Of a DNA stretch of 64,000 nucleotides, positions 37,711 through 51,548 are shown one piece after another (the first letter of the stretch is position 1; every line of letters begins with the position of its first letter). The stretch lies in assembly GCA_949318235.1 (NCBI GenBank), contig OX439137.1, positions 7,747,872-7,811,871 on the forward strand. Direction: 5' to 3'. A program made the position numbers and the translations under genes. The notes below the pieces were generated by a model, which saw nothing but the letters and a program-made list of their open reading frames with translations, had not been told where the DNA came from and made no database searches. The stretch comes from Ecdyonurus torrentis (taxonomy: Eukaryota > Arthropoda > Insecta > Ephemeroptera > Heptageniidae).

Positions 37711-37980
37711 TTAAAAAGTTAATTTTATATAACAGCTACTTATGATAAAATTTTCAGGACCCATGACCATCAGATAAGAGAGAAAATAATTATCGAAATT
37801 AACATGGGCTCTTATGGAACTAACACTTCATAGCATAGTGACCCCCCATTTTTTTTTTTTTTTTTTTACATTTTTTGAAGATACCATATCCTATAATGTA
37901 TATCACCGTGCATAATTTCAGATGTTTCTTTCTTTACAATTTTTTAGTCAAATCCCGCAGTACCTGATTTCCCACCTTAA
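37711..37980 (-). mobile_element. Family G element, inverted, truncated at one end
   Basis: AACAGCTACTTATGATAAAA, CCATGACCATCAGATAAGAG, ATGGGCTCTTATGG, GTGACCCCCC, GAAGATACCATATCCTATAATG and AAATCCCGCAGTACC appear in inverted family order, ending CCCACCTTAA with TTAA intact. Confidence 0.8.
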
Positions 37981-38477
37981 TTACAATGCAAACTGTAATA
38001 CTTTGCATCATGATTATTATTCAATAGCTTCAATTACGTCATGTATATTATATGCTGATGAAATCAAGCTACCATATAATTATTGTACATTTCTCATTAT
38101 ACCAGTAATGATCACATCAACCATATAGGCATCGTTTAAAATGTCAATAAATATTTATACTTTACAAAAATACATTTCCAATTTATATAAATAGTTGTTG
38201 CAATAATATTATATAATCTTAAATAAAAAAAATTGCAAATCATACACAAATGTAATATAAAAGGGAAAACTAATTTGATTTATATTATATATAAAAAAAA
38301 TAGTTGTCATGCTATTTAATGCAAGTTTATAACAAAATATTATTTTTTGACGTTATTATTATATTTTAATGTAGTGTTAAACTAACTTGTAAGTAACAAT
38401 CGAATTATTTTAGCGTCTTTTATAGAATTATATACAACATTTTATCCGCTTCGGTACATTGCAAACTTTAAGAAAAG
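37981..38477. other. AT-rich DNA, no gene seen
   Basis: No supported feature. A 68-codon frame overlapping 37922-38128 is partly inside family G. Confidence 0.4.
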
Positions 38478-38544
38478 TGTAAATTTAACCATAAAATTTG
38501 ACATTTTTGCATTGGATGTGGATGCAAAACAGGATAGTACTTGC

Positions 38545-38592
<48 letters not shown>
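38478..38592 (+). repeat. Leader plus (GA)n array, second copy
   Basis: The leader TTTTTGCATTGGATGTGGAT, GCAAAACAGGATAGTACTTG, CATAGAGAGA matches 29851-29925 and again runs straight into GA repeats (38546-38592). Confidence 0.8.
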
Positions 38593-38595
<3 letters not shown>

Positions 38596-38739
38596 CAGAG
38601 ATACTTCAATTTTTGGTGTATAACGTTGCACAACTTTCACAATTTTTGTTTCAGCTCGTAACTTATTTCCTTTATATTACAGAATCATCAATATTAGATC
38701 ATTTGAAAACATATCTATTAAAAGTATCTGTAGTGAATG

Positions 38740-39081
38740 AAAGGAATAGACCAGAGAAAAATATAAGCATTCATATCACAAAACACTTGATGGGACTTAT
38801 ACATAAATAACTTTAGTTTGTCTCAAAACCCAACTGTAACGCCGTAGCAGTAATCAGAAAATTCAATTTATGCAACCCACACAACATTTTTATCCTAATT
38901 TTTGCATGTTTCTGACGTCATAAACATGAATAGTCACGGAATTTGCATACTTTACAGTATATTCACGTTCTCTCGTGGGGCTATATTAACATTCTGGTAA
39001 AAATTGTCATCAGTTTTGAAGATCCCATTTCGTATTTATTAATTAAAAGCACATGTTGTTTTATGTGGTCTATGGCTTTAA
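38740..39081 (+). mobile_element. Family C element
   Basis: AAGGAATAGACCAGAGAAAA at the left (TTAA lost by drift) and GTGGTCTATGGCTTTAA at the right. The interior shares TTTGTCTCAAAACCCAACTG, GCATGTTTCTGACGTCA (octamer at 38913-38920), ATAGTCACGG and TCTCGTGGGGCTA with 41959-42323. Confidence 0.85.
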
Positions 39082-39593
39082 GAGAGAAAAAAATGCGTTT
39101 TTTTTTTTCCTGTTGGTATTGTTGCACTATAGATTATTCCTAGAAAATTACTGTAACCTGAACTCATAGCAGAAGATAAAAAAAAAGTCTATATTTAATT
39201 AAAGATGTATAATACATGAGAAATATTCACTATTATTGTTTTACAAATAACAATAACAAACTCCATATCATTGCATTTTAAATCAGAAACCTTGAACACG
39301 CAAATAATCAAAACCACGATTGATCAATTATTATTATAATACCAATCATCAATATATAATATAATATTGACAAATCATCACACGGGAATACATAAATCAA
39401 ATATTACAAAATAATAAATATATATTATAACCATCTTTGTTTTCATGATATTGAAAATCGATTACTCTTTGTATATGAAAATAAATATTGCATAATATAA
39501 CATTCATTTCAAATTGTGATTTTAATTTATTAGTTTTTTTTTATGTATTTCTTACCAATGCGACCCTATATACCAATTTATGTTTTTTCGTAT
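39082..39593. other. AT-rich DNA, no gene seen
   Basis: No supported feature. Confidence 0.4.
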
Positions 39594-39782
39594 AGACCCC
39601 TTGCACATCCTTGCGCTTTGTCGCCATGTTTGTGGTGCCTTATGCAATATCCAACCTATTAACTGAGTTCCCAAAGAAATAAACGATGAAAGAAGTTTTT
39701 CCTATACTGATCGAGCAATGTTATTCATTACTCCAGTATAATGTCCAAGCGCATTAAATATGACGTCATGCGGATACACCCT
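39594..39782 (-). mobile_element. B-type element with an alternative left half
   Basis: The right half (CTATACTGATCGAGCAATG, CATTACTCCAGTAT, CAAGCGCATTAAATATGACG, CGGATACACCCT) is canonical inverted family B. The left half (AGACCCCTTGCACATCCTTG, CGCCATGTTTGTGGTGCC) matches the fragment at 1868. This is probably a subfamily or a deletion derivative (189 bp). Confidence 0.7.
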
Positions 39783-40295
39783 ATACTCTCACTTGATATG
39801 GTGTTCACTCTCTTTCCTCCTCTGATTTGTCAAACTCAACCTAATTATAAAAGATGACGATATACATTTCAAAATACACTTTGTTAGATGAAAAACGTCG
39901 TATAGCGAATCGAATTTTAATTTCGCTTTTTCTGTATAATCTATATATTATAAAAAAAGCGCTATAGGTGGATATTTTTACAGTTTATCTCTATAATATA
40001 AATATATAAAAACATTCAAACAAATGTTTTGTCAAGCACGAACGATGTTGAAAAATGTCATTCAGATAATAAAATTGTATACCACGTTGATTTTAAATTT
40101 TTTACACTTAAAAAAGATTTGCAAGTTTTATACAGTGAGAAATATGGAGACAAACTGCAAAAATAAACAAACGACACAGGAATAAGAGATAAATATACAC
40201 AAATATATAAACACTTTTTATATTGTTATACAGCTTTTCTATAGTATGTTATGAAATACCCTGAAAGCTCAAGGTTCTGCAGCATAAAAATGTAA

Positions 40296-40344
<49 letters not shown>

Positions 40345-40672
40345 AGTTTTGATTTAGACATTTTCAAATATATATGAGATAATTTTTAGAGCGGTTACAT
40401 AATGCAAAAATGATAAATTATGAGAATTGAGAAATTTTAATTAAATTCCATATTGAATAAGGTCCCATGTTAATAGTAGCCTATAATAAAAAATAAAAAA
40501 ATCTTTTATCTAATGAATAAACTTCAATTTTTATAAAAAGTTCCTTACAATTAATCTTTAATTATATTGTAGACAAAAACGAATATAAAGTCTCAACTTT
40601 CAACTTTTTTAATAGAGATACAAGCCTTTTATTGCAACCCTTGGAAATATATTGCAAATCTTGCAATCTATT
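39783..40672. other. AT-rich DNA with a 44-base poly-T
   Basis: Poly-T at about 40299-40342. No gene was found. Confidence 0.45.
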
Positions 40673-40770
40673 GGAAATCAGATACTGCGGTATTTGACTT
40701 AAAAATTGTAAAGAAAGAAAATTCTAGAATTTTGTACAGTGATACATTATAGGATAAGGTATCTTCAAAA

Positions 40771-40808
<38 letters not shown>

Positions 40809-41034
40809 TGGTCACCATGCTAGATTTTAAATTATGATTATTTTTTAAAGTGTTGGTCCCATAAGAGCCCATGTTAATTTCAATAATTATTTTCTCTCTT
40901 AACTGATATATGGTCAAGAGTTGTGAAAATTTTATCATAGATAGCTGTTACAATTAACTTTCAAATGGCATCATAACGTTTAGAAGTTTTCTTTTTAAAT
41001 TTTGAGATACAAGCCATCTGTATACAACCCTTAA
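40673..41034 (+). mobile_element. Family G element with a 30 bp poly-A expansion
   Basis: Begins GAAATCAGATACTGCGGT (the outermost GGCGG lost), keeps AAAATTGTAAAGAAAG, GTCACCATGCTAG and TTTTGAGATACAAGCC, and ends ACAACCCTTAA. The family's A-run before GGTCACC has grown to about 30 A here. Confidence 0.8.
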
Positions 41035-41945
<911 letters not shown>

Positions 41946-41958
41946 TAGTTCGAGAATC

Positions 41959-42323
41959 TTAAAGGAATAGACCAGAAGAAAACATAAGCATTTATTTCAC
42001 AAAACACTTGGGACTTACATAAATAACTTTAAACTGTCTCTAAACCCAGCAGACCAAAAAATCAGATTAAGACTGGTGATCGTAGCAGTGGCCAGAAAAT
42101 TTCGATTTATGCAACCCGCACAACATTTCTTTTTACTAATTTTTGCATGTTTCTGACGTCAAAAACATGAATAGTCACGAAAATTGCATACTTTACAGTA
42201 TTTTCACGCTCTCTCGTGGGGCTACATTAACATTCTGGTAAAAATTGTCATTAGTTTTGAAGATCTCATTTCGTGTTTATTCATAAAAAAGTACATGTTA
42301 TTTTATATGGTCTATGGCTTTAA
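41959..42323 (+). mobile_element. Family C element, complete, TTAA at both ends
   Basis: TTAAAGGAATAGACCAGAAG at the left and TATGGTCTATGGCTTTAA at the right. Inside TTAA the ends AGGAATAGACCA and AGCCATAGACCA (complement) form a 12 bp TIR with two mismatches. TGACGTCA lies at 42154-42161. At 365 bp this is the longest copy here, and it is used as the family reference. TTAA boundaries fit piggyBac-type insertion (inference). Confidence 0.87.
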
Positions 42324-43234
42324 GAGTATTTACTGCAGCAATTGTAAATAAGTTCCAAGCCTTGTTTCATTGTAGCATGCTCAATTTTACGGACAGTATT
42401 TTCAGTTGAAGATGAGTGCGTAAGGATTAAGGACCCTCTCCAAAAATAAATATATAAATGAAGTGAAGCCTAAAATACTGTATATATATATATATTATCA
42501 CAATATTACAAAAATAACTTCATTTCACGCAAAGTTGTCTTTTTTTATGATTGTCTTTTTATTAACTATCAAATTTCAACAACCTTTTTATTAGACATAT
42601 AAAAAATACCATTTTAAAAATGTAAATTAGTATTTTATATAAAAAAAAAAATGATAAAAAACAGAAACCTATTTTTACTAAAAGAATTTCCACGTGATTT
42701 GTTTCAAAAGTAAAGGACACCTGCTGTATAGTACAATCATTAAGAAAATATAAATTAATAAGGGTCAATTTTTAATAAAAAATCACGTAAATATTACCCT
42801 TAAACTATTGAAATCAAATTAATTTCTATGCGTCTACAGTTTAATAAAGATTATATTAATATGATATGAAATATAAATTTCAGCCTTATGCTATAATACA
42901 GGTGGTAATACCAGCCGGCACGTGTATTTTGGTTTTTTCACACCTGTCTTTTATCATCCATTAAGGGTGAAAATTCTATGATGTTAAATATAATTTTAGA
43001 TTCTATAGGTATTGTAATTTATATATTAGACATATGGGATATGGACCACACATGTTTGAATTTTTTTAGGGGACTTTTGTGAAGACTCGTGTGCAAAAAA
43101 CCGGAACCTAGATAAATTAACTTATTGTTGATAAAAGGAAATATACTGTATTGTGCAATATTTTCATTTATTTATTATTATTCATTCGTAAAGTGTGAAA
43201 ACAGTGATGCAATCCGTTAGAGGTCATTTTTTGT

Positions 43235-43271
<37 letters not shown>

Positions 43272-43383
43272 TTTTTTACCGATATTAAACATTAAGTTAT
43301 GGGAAGTAGGCATAGGTGACCATATAACTGGTTAATCATTGCACTATTGGTATTTGTCAAAAAAAAAAAAACATTATTTTCAG
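42324..43383. other. AT-rich DNA, no gene seen
   Basis: Short TA run at 42479-42494 and poly-T at about 43239-43266. The 68-residue frame at 42562-42768 lacks support. Confidence 0.45.
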
Positions 43384-43510
43384 TATTTTCACGCTCTCTA
43401 GTGGGGCTACATTAACATTCTGGTAAAATTTGGTATCAGTTTTGAAGATTACATTTTGTGTTTATTCTTTAATAAGCATGTGTTGTTTTATGTGGTCTAT
43501 ATGGCTTTAA
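43378..43510 (+). mobile_element. Family C element, 3' third only
   Basis: CAGTATTTTCACGCTCTCTA, GTGGGGCTACATTAACATTC, TTTTGAAGATTACATT and ATGTGGTCTATATGGCTTTAA match the end of the 41959 copy; the 5' two thirds are absent. Confidence 0.82.
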
Positions 43511-44221
43511 CGTGCATGATTCTTTGGTTTTAAGTTTGCATAATTCCTTCTTTTTTTAGCACTTTTTTTTCTTCTTCTTCTTTTTTATAACAGATTTTCT
43601 AGGAGTATGTTGTTTAGTAATTATTCCAAACCAAACCAATGGTATATAACATTTTTAAATTTATCCCCCCTTACTCATTTACTTCGTGATTTGAATAGAC
43701 TATTATCAATTAATTAACCTTCCTTTTTTAACTTTATCTTATATTTTGATTGATTTTTTTTTCTTCTTCTTTTTCTTAAGTGAAAAATGAGACTGCAATT
43801 TTTTTTCTTGGATTTTTCTTACATATAGATTGAAAAACTACGGTATTCTTTTCTTCTCTACTTTTATTATATTCAGGAAGGTGCGGTAATTTGGTTGAAA
43901 CTCGACTATATTATTATAATAAACTGCAAATTCATTAATCAACTGACCTTATTTGAACCATATTTAAGGTCAAAATTAACGTGGGAGTACTTATATACTT
44001 GACTTCGCGCATAAAATTGCCAACATTTATTAATTTATTATTATTCTAAAAGATTATAATCAAATATACAATATCTGCATATTTTGATCATTTATTATAC
44101 ATTTGGATATTATTTCAAAGCCAATACACCACTTGCAACGAACTCGGAACTATTTACAACAATAATTATTAAACATGCTTTTCTTATATTGAAAAATCGA
44201 TATCATAAAAACCTTACGACA
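43511..44221. other. AT-rich DNA with a family F end fragment
   Basis: CACCACTTGCAACGAACTCG near 44128-44148 resembles a family F terminus without its partner. Otherwise nothing was recognised. Confidence 0.4.
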
Positions 44222-44347
44222 CAACCACTTGCGCAATGAAAGAACTTTTTAAAATAATTCGAATTATTCTTAATGCATTTCTTATGGAAAAATCGTTTTC
44301 ATTTACTTGTTGCAACAATTAAAAACATTTCATTGCAAGTGGTCCAC
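44222..44347. mobile_element. Family F MITE
   Basis: CAACCACTTGCGCAATGAAA at the left pairs with TTTCATTGCAAGTGGTCC at the right. GAACTTTTTAAAATAATTCG and TTGTTGCAACAATTAAAAAC match the nested copy at 23001. Confidence 0.83.
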
Positions 44348-44440
44348 TAAAAGAAGTAAAAAAAAACAAAAACAAAAACAAAAAAACAACAACGTTAATT
44401 GTGATCGATCTATTGTTTCGGTCATTACCTGTACGTCAGC

Positions 44441-44868
44441 TGAATGAATGAATGAATGAATGAATGAATGAATGAATGAATGAATGAATGAATGAATGAA
44501 TGAATGAATGAATGAATGAATGAATGAATGAATGAATGAATGAATGAATGAATGAATGAATGAATGAATGAATGAATGAATGAATGAATGAATGAATGAA
44601 TGAATGAATGAATGAATGAATGAATGAATGAATATGAATGAATATGAATGAATGAATGAATGAATGAATGAATGAATGAATGAATGAATGAATGAATGAA
44701 TGAATGAATGAATGAATGAATGAATGAATGAATGAATGAATGAATGAATGAATGAATGAATGAATGAATGAATGAATGAATGAATGAATGAATGAATGAA
44801 TGAATGAATGAATGAATGAATGAATGAATGAATGAATGAATGAATGAATGAATGAATGAATGAATGAA
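44441..44868. repeat. (GAAT)n array, about 106 units
   Basis: 428 bp of almost pure TGAA repeat with two AATATGAATG interruptions near 44630-44648. It is the longest array in the window. The minus-strand 185-residue Ile-His-Ser-Phe frame is an artefact of it. Confidence 0.98.
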
Positions 44869-45554
44869 ACAATGAAAGAAGAAACAAATAAATAAATAAA
44901 AAAGTAAATAAACAGGAACCTTAGAAACTATATGGAATCAAAATATATTTCATTTCATAGAGGTTTTGTTTCATTCCTTATTATTTAAAATCAAGTACTT
45001 ATGTTTTATATTGTATGTATATAACTTCTCATGAGACTGTATAGACAATACAGAAGGTAAACAATATTACCAATCTAGAGTTTGTATCGATGAAAAAAAT
45101 CATTGAAGTATGACATTATTTTATATTATAAACATATATCGGTTCATTTCATACATGTTTCACACATTCATGCAGAACCAAACAAATGAACCATAGATAA
45201 AAAAAAAAATGTAATAAAAAAATCTCCTCCCCCACAAATCAGTAAAAAAAAATCGACTTCAATGCCATCCCATTACTGGACTAACATTAGTTTATTATTC
45301 ATTTTATAATATGTTACATTAAAAGTATAATATTTCTTTATTTTTAAAAAAAAGTGTGCCAATTTAATGAATTGATTTTTTTTTTCAAAACAAGGAAAAA
45401 ATCATTTCCTCTTCTTTGAAATAAAATTATTTGTAACTATAAAAAGATTTTTAAGATAATTTTTGTGTGGCCTATATTTAGCATGGACAGTTATATAAGT
45501 AATGGACGGACTATAGACTATAATATTGAAAAATATAATAATTAAATGATGAGG

Positions 45555-45596
<42 letters not shown>

Positions 45597-46114
45597 TCAT
45601 CTCTTACATAAATGTATTAATTTTGCATATTTTGAACCACTTTTCATAAAATTCTATATTATTATTATTTACCAATTACACTGTCTACGGTTTCAATAAA
45701 AATTATTTTGCACAAGAAACAAAAAAAAAAGTGTACATTCTATATAGTTATACACTTTTACATCATAAAACATTTTGTTATAGACGGTCTACTGCTTTAC
45801 TATGATGTAAATGTGAGCGACTATAAGATCGAACATGATTTTTACTTTATAGTTAAAAAGAGCAACTTTAAAAATATTTAATAATCATAGACTTTTATTG
45901 AGCGAAATCAAGTTTACAAACCTATCGATCTAACCCAACTGTTTTACAGTACAGTCAGTTACAAGTTTAAATGCAAACTTTTCTGTACACACAAGATTGT
46001 GACAATATACGTTATACTAATTAAATTATAAGCGCATATTTTTCTTATAAAAATAATATTGTTAAAAAAAAAACGCAAGTTTTTAATTATAAAAATCATA
46101 ATTTAACAATCGTT
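44869..46114. other. AT-rich DNA, no gene seen
   Basis: CT run at 45562-45590. No coding or RNA feature is supported. Confidence 0.45.
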
Positions 46115-46274
46115 TGTACAGTTTATTTCATAAATAATTGAATTCTATTGGCTTGGCTTATAAACATACAATGCTATCAGATGGAGATTTCAGTTGACGC
46201 AAAGCTCCATTTAAATAACATGTTATTTCCATATGCCAATAGAATTCAATTTTTTTATGAAACGAAGTGTGCAT
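46115..46274 (+). mobile_element. Family H MITE
   Basis: TGTACAGTTTATTTCATAAA ... GAATTCTATTGGC at the left, GCCAATAGAATTC ... TTTATGAAACGAAGTGTGCA at the right. The core CAGATGGAGATTTCAGTTGA is shared. It lies 10 bp from the TTAA hairpin element. Confidence 0.83.
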
Positions 46275-46284
46275 TCGATTTGTA

Positions 46285-46600
46285 TTAAAGACGTAGAACA
46301 CCGTGAACAAAAAACTTGCCTAATATCCTAAAATACCCAAATATCAACATTATTTTGGCCGGAGTCATTGATTTCTAATTTATTTTCTATTTACAAAATG
46401 TGAGTTGCGGGTTTACTACGTCACACTCGCCTGTTTCCGCGCGCGTGGACCAGGCGAGCTGTGACGTAGTGAACCCGCAATTGACATTTTGTAAATGGAA
46501 AATAAATTAGAAATCAATGACTCCGGCCAAAATTATGTTGATATTTGGGTATGTTAGGATGTTAGGCAAGTTTTTTGTTCAAGGTGTTCTACGCCTTTAA
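46285..46600. mobile_element. 316 bp near-perfect hairpin bounded by TTAA
   Basis: TTAAAGACGTAGAACACC at the left and GGTGTTCTACGCCTTTAA at the right. The arms stay paired for about 135-140 bp (AAAAAACTTGCCTAA, AAATATCAACAT, TTGGCCGGAGTCATTGATTT, CATTTACAAAATG-type block, GCGGGTTYACTACGTCAC), leaving a short CG-rich centre (CTGTTTCCGCGCGCGTGGACCAGG). It is non-coding. TTAA at both edges suggests TTAA-targeted insertion. High arm identity suggests relative youth. Confidence 0.9.
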
Positions 46601-46622
46601 ATATTTTTTTATCATTTAAATT

Positions 46623-46733
46623 AATGCTGTTCGTAAACCCTGTTCTCTTTGCACCAAAAAATGCGCATTCCATTTGATTAGCCATAGGCGATCGTCATTT
46701 TAGGGGCAAAGAACAGGGTTTACGAACAGCATT
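46623..46733 (+). mobile_element. Family A MITE, reference copy with perfect 24 bp TIR
   Basis: AATGCTGTTCGTAAACCCTG plus TTCT at the left and the exact complement at 46710-46733 on the right. The interior contains ACCAAAAAATGCGCATTCC and GATCGTCATTTTAGGGGC. 111 bp; no frame. ATT stands on both sides and may be a 3 bp duplication or part of a longer palindromic end. Confidence 0.93.
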
Positions 46734-48798
46734 ATTGTGTGCGTACTTTTCTTATTATAGAATAATATTGAAAACTTGGCGCAATTATTTGAATGATTTG
46801 ATAATATTGAATGGCTGGTTTCATTCTTTCACCGGTGCGAGTATAGAATTAACACACTCAGCTGTACATCTATTATTGTATAATTGTATAATATGTATTT
46901 ATTATGTATAACCCTACCCTACCCTTCGTTAAAGGAGCTAATGTCTTTTTGACCTGAACGTGTAGATCTCTACTATAAATAAAGTATTGTGAAGATCTCT
47001 AAAAACTTGCACGCTGGCCACACGCTGCCCTAAAGGCCTTCAAGCATGCGTGTATTATACTTGTATATTATATACTGTATAGAAGACGAATAAAACTCAC
47101 TCGAGCGAATCTCATCACAAACTACATTCTTACTCTATCTATAGTAAAGTGCGAGGGAGGAGATTTCAATAGCTGCAACATTTAAATATAAACACCTATA
47201 TAGAATGAAACTGCATATTATATACAGGAAATGCATTTCTTTTTATTTTAAATATTTAAAGTATTTTTCTTGTTAAAAGAAAATAAGGCCTTTGACCTTT
47301 ATCTCTCTTTAAACCTTGATAGAAATATATGTTGTTGTTATTTGTTAATCAGCTTAAAATGTAAATAAATTTTTAAATTCTACAAAAAAAAAATGCAGTT
47401 TTTGTGTAAATTAAATTTATGGTGTTTTTTTATTTTGCTTTTTGGATACATACCAGAAAAAAAGAGGATTATATTTCTTTTAAAAACAGATTTAAATAAG
47501 GAATTTTTGCTGCATTTTTTTTATGTATATTTTTTAAAAATTTAAAATACATAGTAAATTAAATATACACTTTAAACTTTTTTCTCGTGCATTCACAATA
47601 ATATCTTCAGTTATGAGACACTTTGCTTAATTTTAGCTTTTAGTGCTAATCAATTCATATATTCCAACCATTTTTACTGTCATTTTTTTTTTGTTACTTT
47701 AAAGCAATAATTAAATTAGTAAACTTTCATCGATATATATTTTTTTTATGTAATCTTGGTGATTTTCCGAACACAATACGTTTCTTAAGAAAAAACGAAT
47801 GATTGTTTTGTTTTATGGATCAAAACAATTTTTTTCCCCTATATACTAGTAAAGAGACAGGCTAGAAATCAATGAAATTATGAATTTCTTTCAAGCTGAA
47901 AAAAAAGGTGGATTCCATGCGTTGTTTCACATGACTAAAAATGTGAAGACAGAAAAATCTAATTTTGGAATAGAAATGTTTGAGGATAAGAAATATTATA
48001 ATAACAACGTCAATAACAATAAAAAGTGCAATTATTTTTGAGTCCATGTTTATTTCAATACATGTGGTCTTCCTTATCTAATAACTACGTATCCTATGGC
48101 TTTTTTTCATCATAAAATATATATGCATTATAGGCATATATCGTTTTAATTATTGACTTTCAAAATAATATAAAAAATTATGCGGGATAAAGTTTTAAAT
48201 TTAAGAACTCTAGTTCAGTTTAAAAATACGAATTAAAAAAATTAGTAAAAATGCTGCACACAGTTGAAATTATCATTTTCTTTTCATAACAAAGAAACTC
48301 ATAAAAATCTTATATAAAAAAAAGGAAACTTTATAAAAGAGATGAATCTTTTAAATTATAAAAACGTGAAGTCATTGAAGAAAGAAAAAATCATTAGCTA
48401 TGATCTTGTAGTAAATATATACATGTAATATAATAAGAAACCTATTTAACTGTATTATTATTATAATAATAATAATGATACGAAAAATCAATTCTCATAA
48501 CTGGATATTATAAAAGATCTATCATAAATATTAATGGCAAAAGAAAAAAAAATAGCAAAAGTTAATGTGCAAAAATATATAAAGCTATATAGTATTTATT
48601 TAAGTTGATAGTATATAGTATATACCATAACGGTCAAAAATCGTGTTAAAAATTATGTAGTTAATTTTAATCATGTACAATATATTACATGAAAAAATAT
48701 AATTTTAATTTTTGTTATCATTTATTTATAATGAGACTATCATAATGAAATACAAACCTTGAAACTACATGGCGAAAATCTCAAATTTTGCTATATAT
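46734..48798. other. AT-rich DNA, no gene seen
   Basis: AACCCTACCCTACCC at 46910-46924 is too short to be telomeric. 46980-47060 is GC-richer but lacks a spliced frame. Remainder nondescript. Confidence 0.45.
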
Positions 48799-48866
48799 AG
48801 GGTGTATGCATATGACGTCATACTGAATGCGCTTCGACGCCATACTAGAGCAATTAATGAAGCAAT
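48799..48866 (+). mobile_element. Family B 5' end fragment
   Basis: TAT-AGGGTGTATGCATATGACG, GAATGCGCTTCGACGCC, ATACTAGAGCAATTAATG; the family then stops. TGACGTCA lies at 48813-48820. Confidence 0.75.
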
Positions 48867-49647
48867 CCCTCTACCAATGCCAGTGTACCAACAAAATACG
48901 GGAACGCAGTAAAATAAACAGAAACACTAAATAATAATAATAATAATACAATTTTATGCTAATGATAAAAATCGAATGTTTTTTATATTGTTTGGAAATT
49001 GTATTTGACTTAATTTAAAATATGTAAATAGTAAACACTGATGGGGAAAAAAAAGTGGTATACTATAGACTAATTTTGACTGTCCAGATTTTGAAGCATA
49101 TTGTACAATGAATAACATTAAGGTCTACACAGTATTCATAGAAATGAATAATAATTTCTCAAAACAAAGCTAAAGATTTTCATATAATTAACTGTACCAT
49201 ATAATATTTTCATTAAAATAAATAAAAAGAAATTGTAAAGTTATATAATAATAATTAAAGAAGAATTTTTTTAAAGAATAATTTTAAATTTGAAGGTTAA
49301 AAAATCAAATTGTAGTAATTAAGTAATTTAATTATACATTATTTGTATACGTATAGAGAAAAAAAAACTGCTTCGCGTATATATTAAAAAATAATGATTT
49401 TTTTTGTCTAATTTTATTTTTTGTTGTAAACTTCTTTTTTTTAACAAAAAGTAATAATAAAAATAGTTTTTGAGTAAAATATGAAGTACATAATAATTAC
49501 TGTTACGCATGATAATGAAATAACTCGAACGGTATAGTACATTAAATAAATTAATTAAAGAGATGCTGCAGTCAAAACTAAAGGATAAAATTATGAGATG
49601 AGGCTATCATTCTAAGTTCTTACAATTTTTTGTACTCTTACAAACTG
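48867..49647. other. AT-rich DNA, no gene seen
   Basis: No supported feature; the short frame at 49328-49510 is Asn/Tyr/Lys-rich. Confidence 0.4.
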
Positions 49648-49689
49648 GAGTCGAAGCGCATTCAATATGACGTCATGCACATATACCCT
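49648..49689 (-). mobile_element. Family B end fragment
   Basis: GAGTCGAAGCGCATTCAATA, then TGACGTCA (49668-49675), then GCACATATACCCT and TATA: the terminal 40 bp of inverted family B. Confidence 0.7.
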
Positions 49690-49763
49690 ATATAGTAGAC
49701 AATTTTTTGAGTGTATGACGTCACAAAATCCATAGAAATTGTAAAGGGTGTTGCCTACTTTAC

Positions 49764-50052
49764 TACAACGATTCTACAGGTACGATACGCCATGATAATA
49801 TCAATTGTCAATTTTATTGCGTAATTTCCTATCTTTTAACATAGAACAAATGACACGCGTAATTTTAAAAAAGTGGATCTTGTCATATTGTAATTAACGA
49901 TTCTACAGGTACGATAGGACACGAACGACTTTTTAAAATTTCGTGTGTCATTTGTTCAATGTTAAAAGATAGGGAATTACGCCAAAAAATTGACAGTCGA
50001 TATTAGCGTGTCCTGTCGTACCTATAGAATCGTTGATCGTACACCTTGTAGT
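49764..50052. mobile_element. 289 bp hairpin element with 8 bp duplication TACTTTAC
   Basis: TACTTTAC stands at 49756-49763 and 50053-50060, directly flanking the element. Inside, CAACGATTCTACAGGTACGA at the left pairs with TCGTACCTATAGAATCGTTG at the right, and pairing continues over about 100 bp (ATCAATTGTCAATTTT, ATTTCCTATCTTTTAACAT, GAACAAATGACACGCG). A third copy of the end motif (AACGATTCTACAGGTACGAT) lies in the middle at 49889-49908. The 8 bp duplication fits hAT-like insertion; superfamily unproven. Confidence 0.85.

Positions 50053-51548
<1,496 letters not shown>

Noticed and set aside
44330..44887. 185-residue minus-strand frame, longest in the window
   Set aside because: Same artefact from the longer GAAT array, with poly-Phe/Cys from flanking low-complexity DNA.
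46910..46926. ACCCTACCCTACCC, telomere-like
   Set aside because: Only about two and a half units, with no array and no subtelomeric context.
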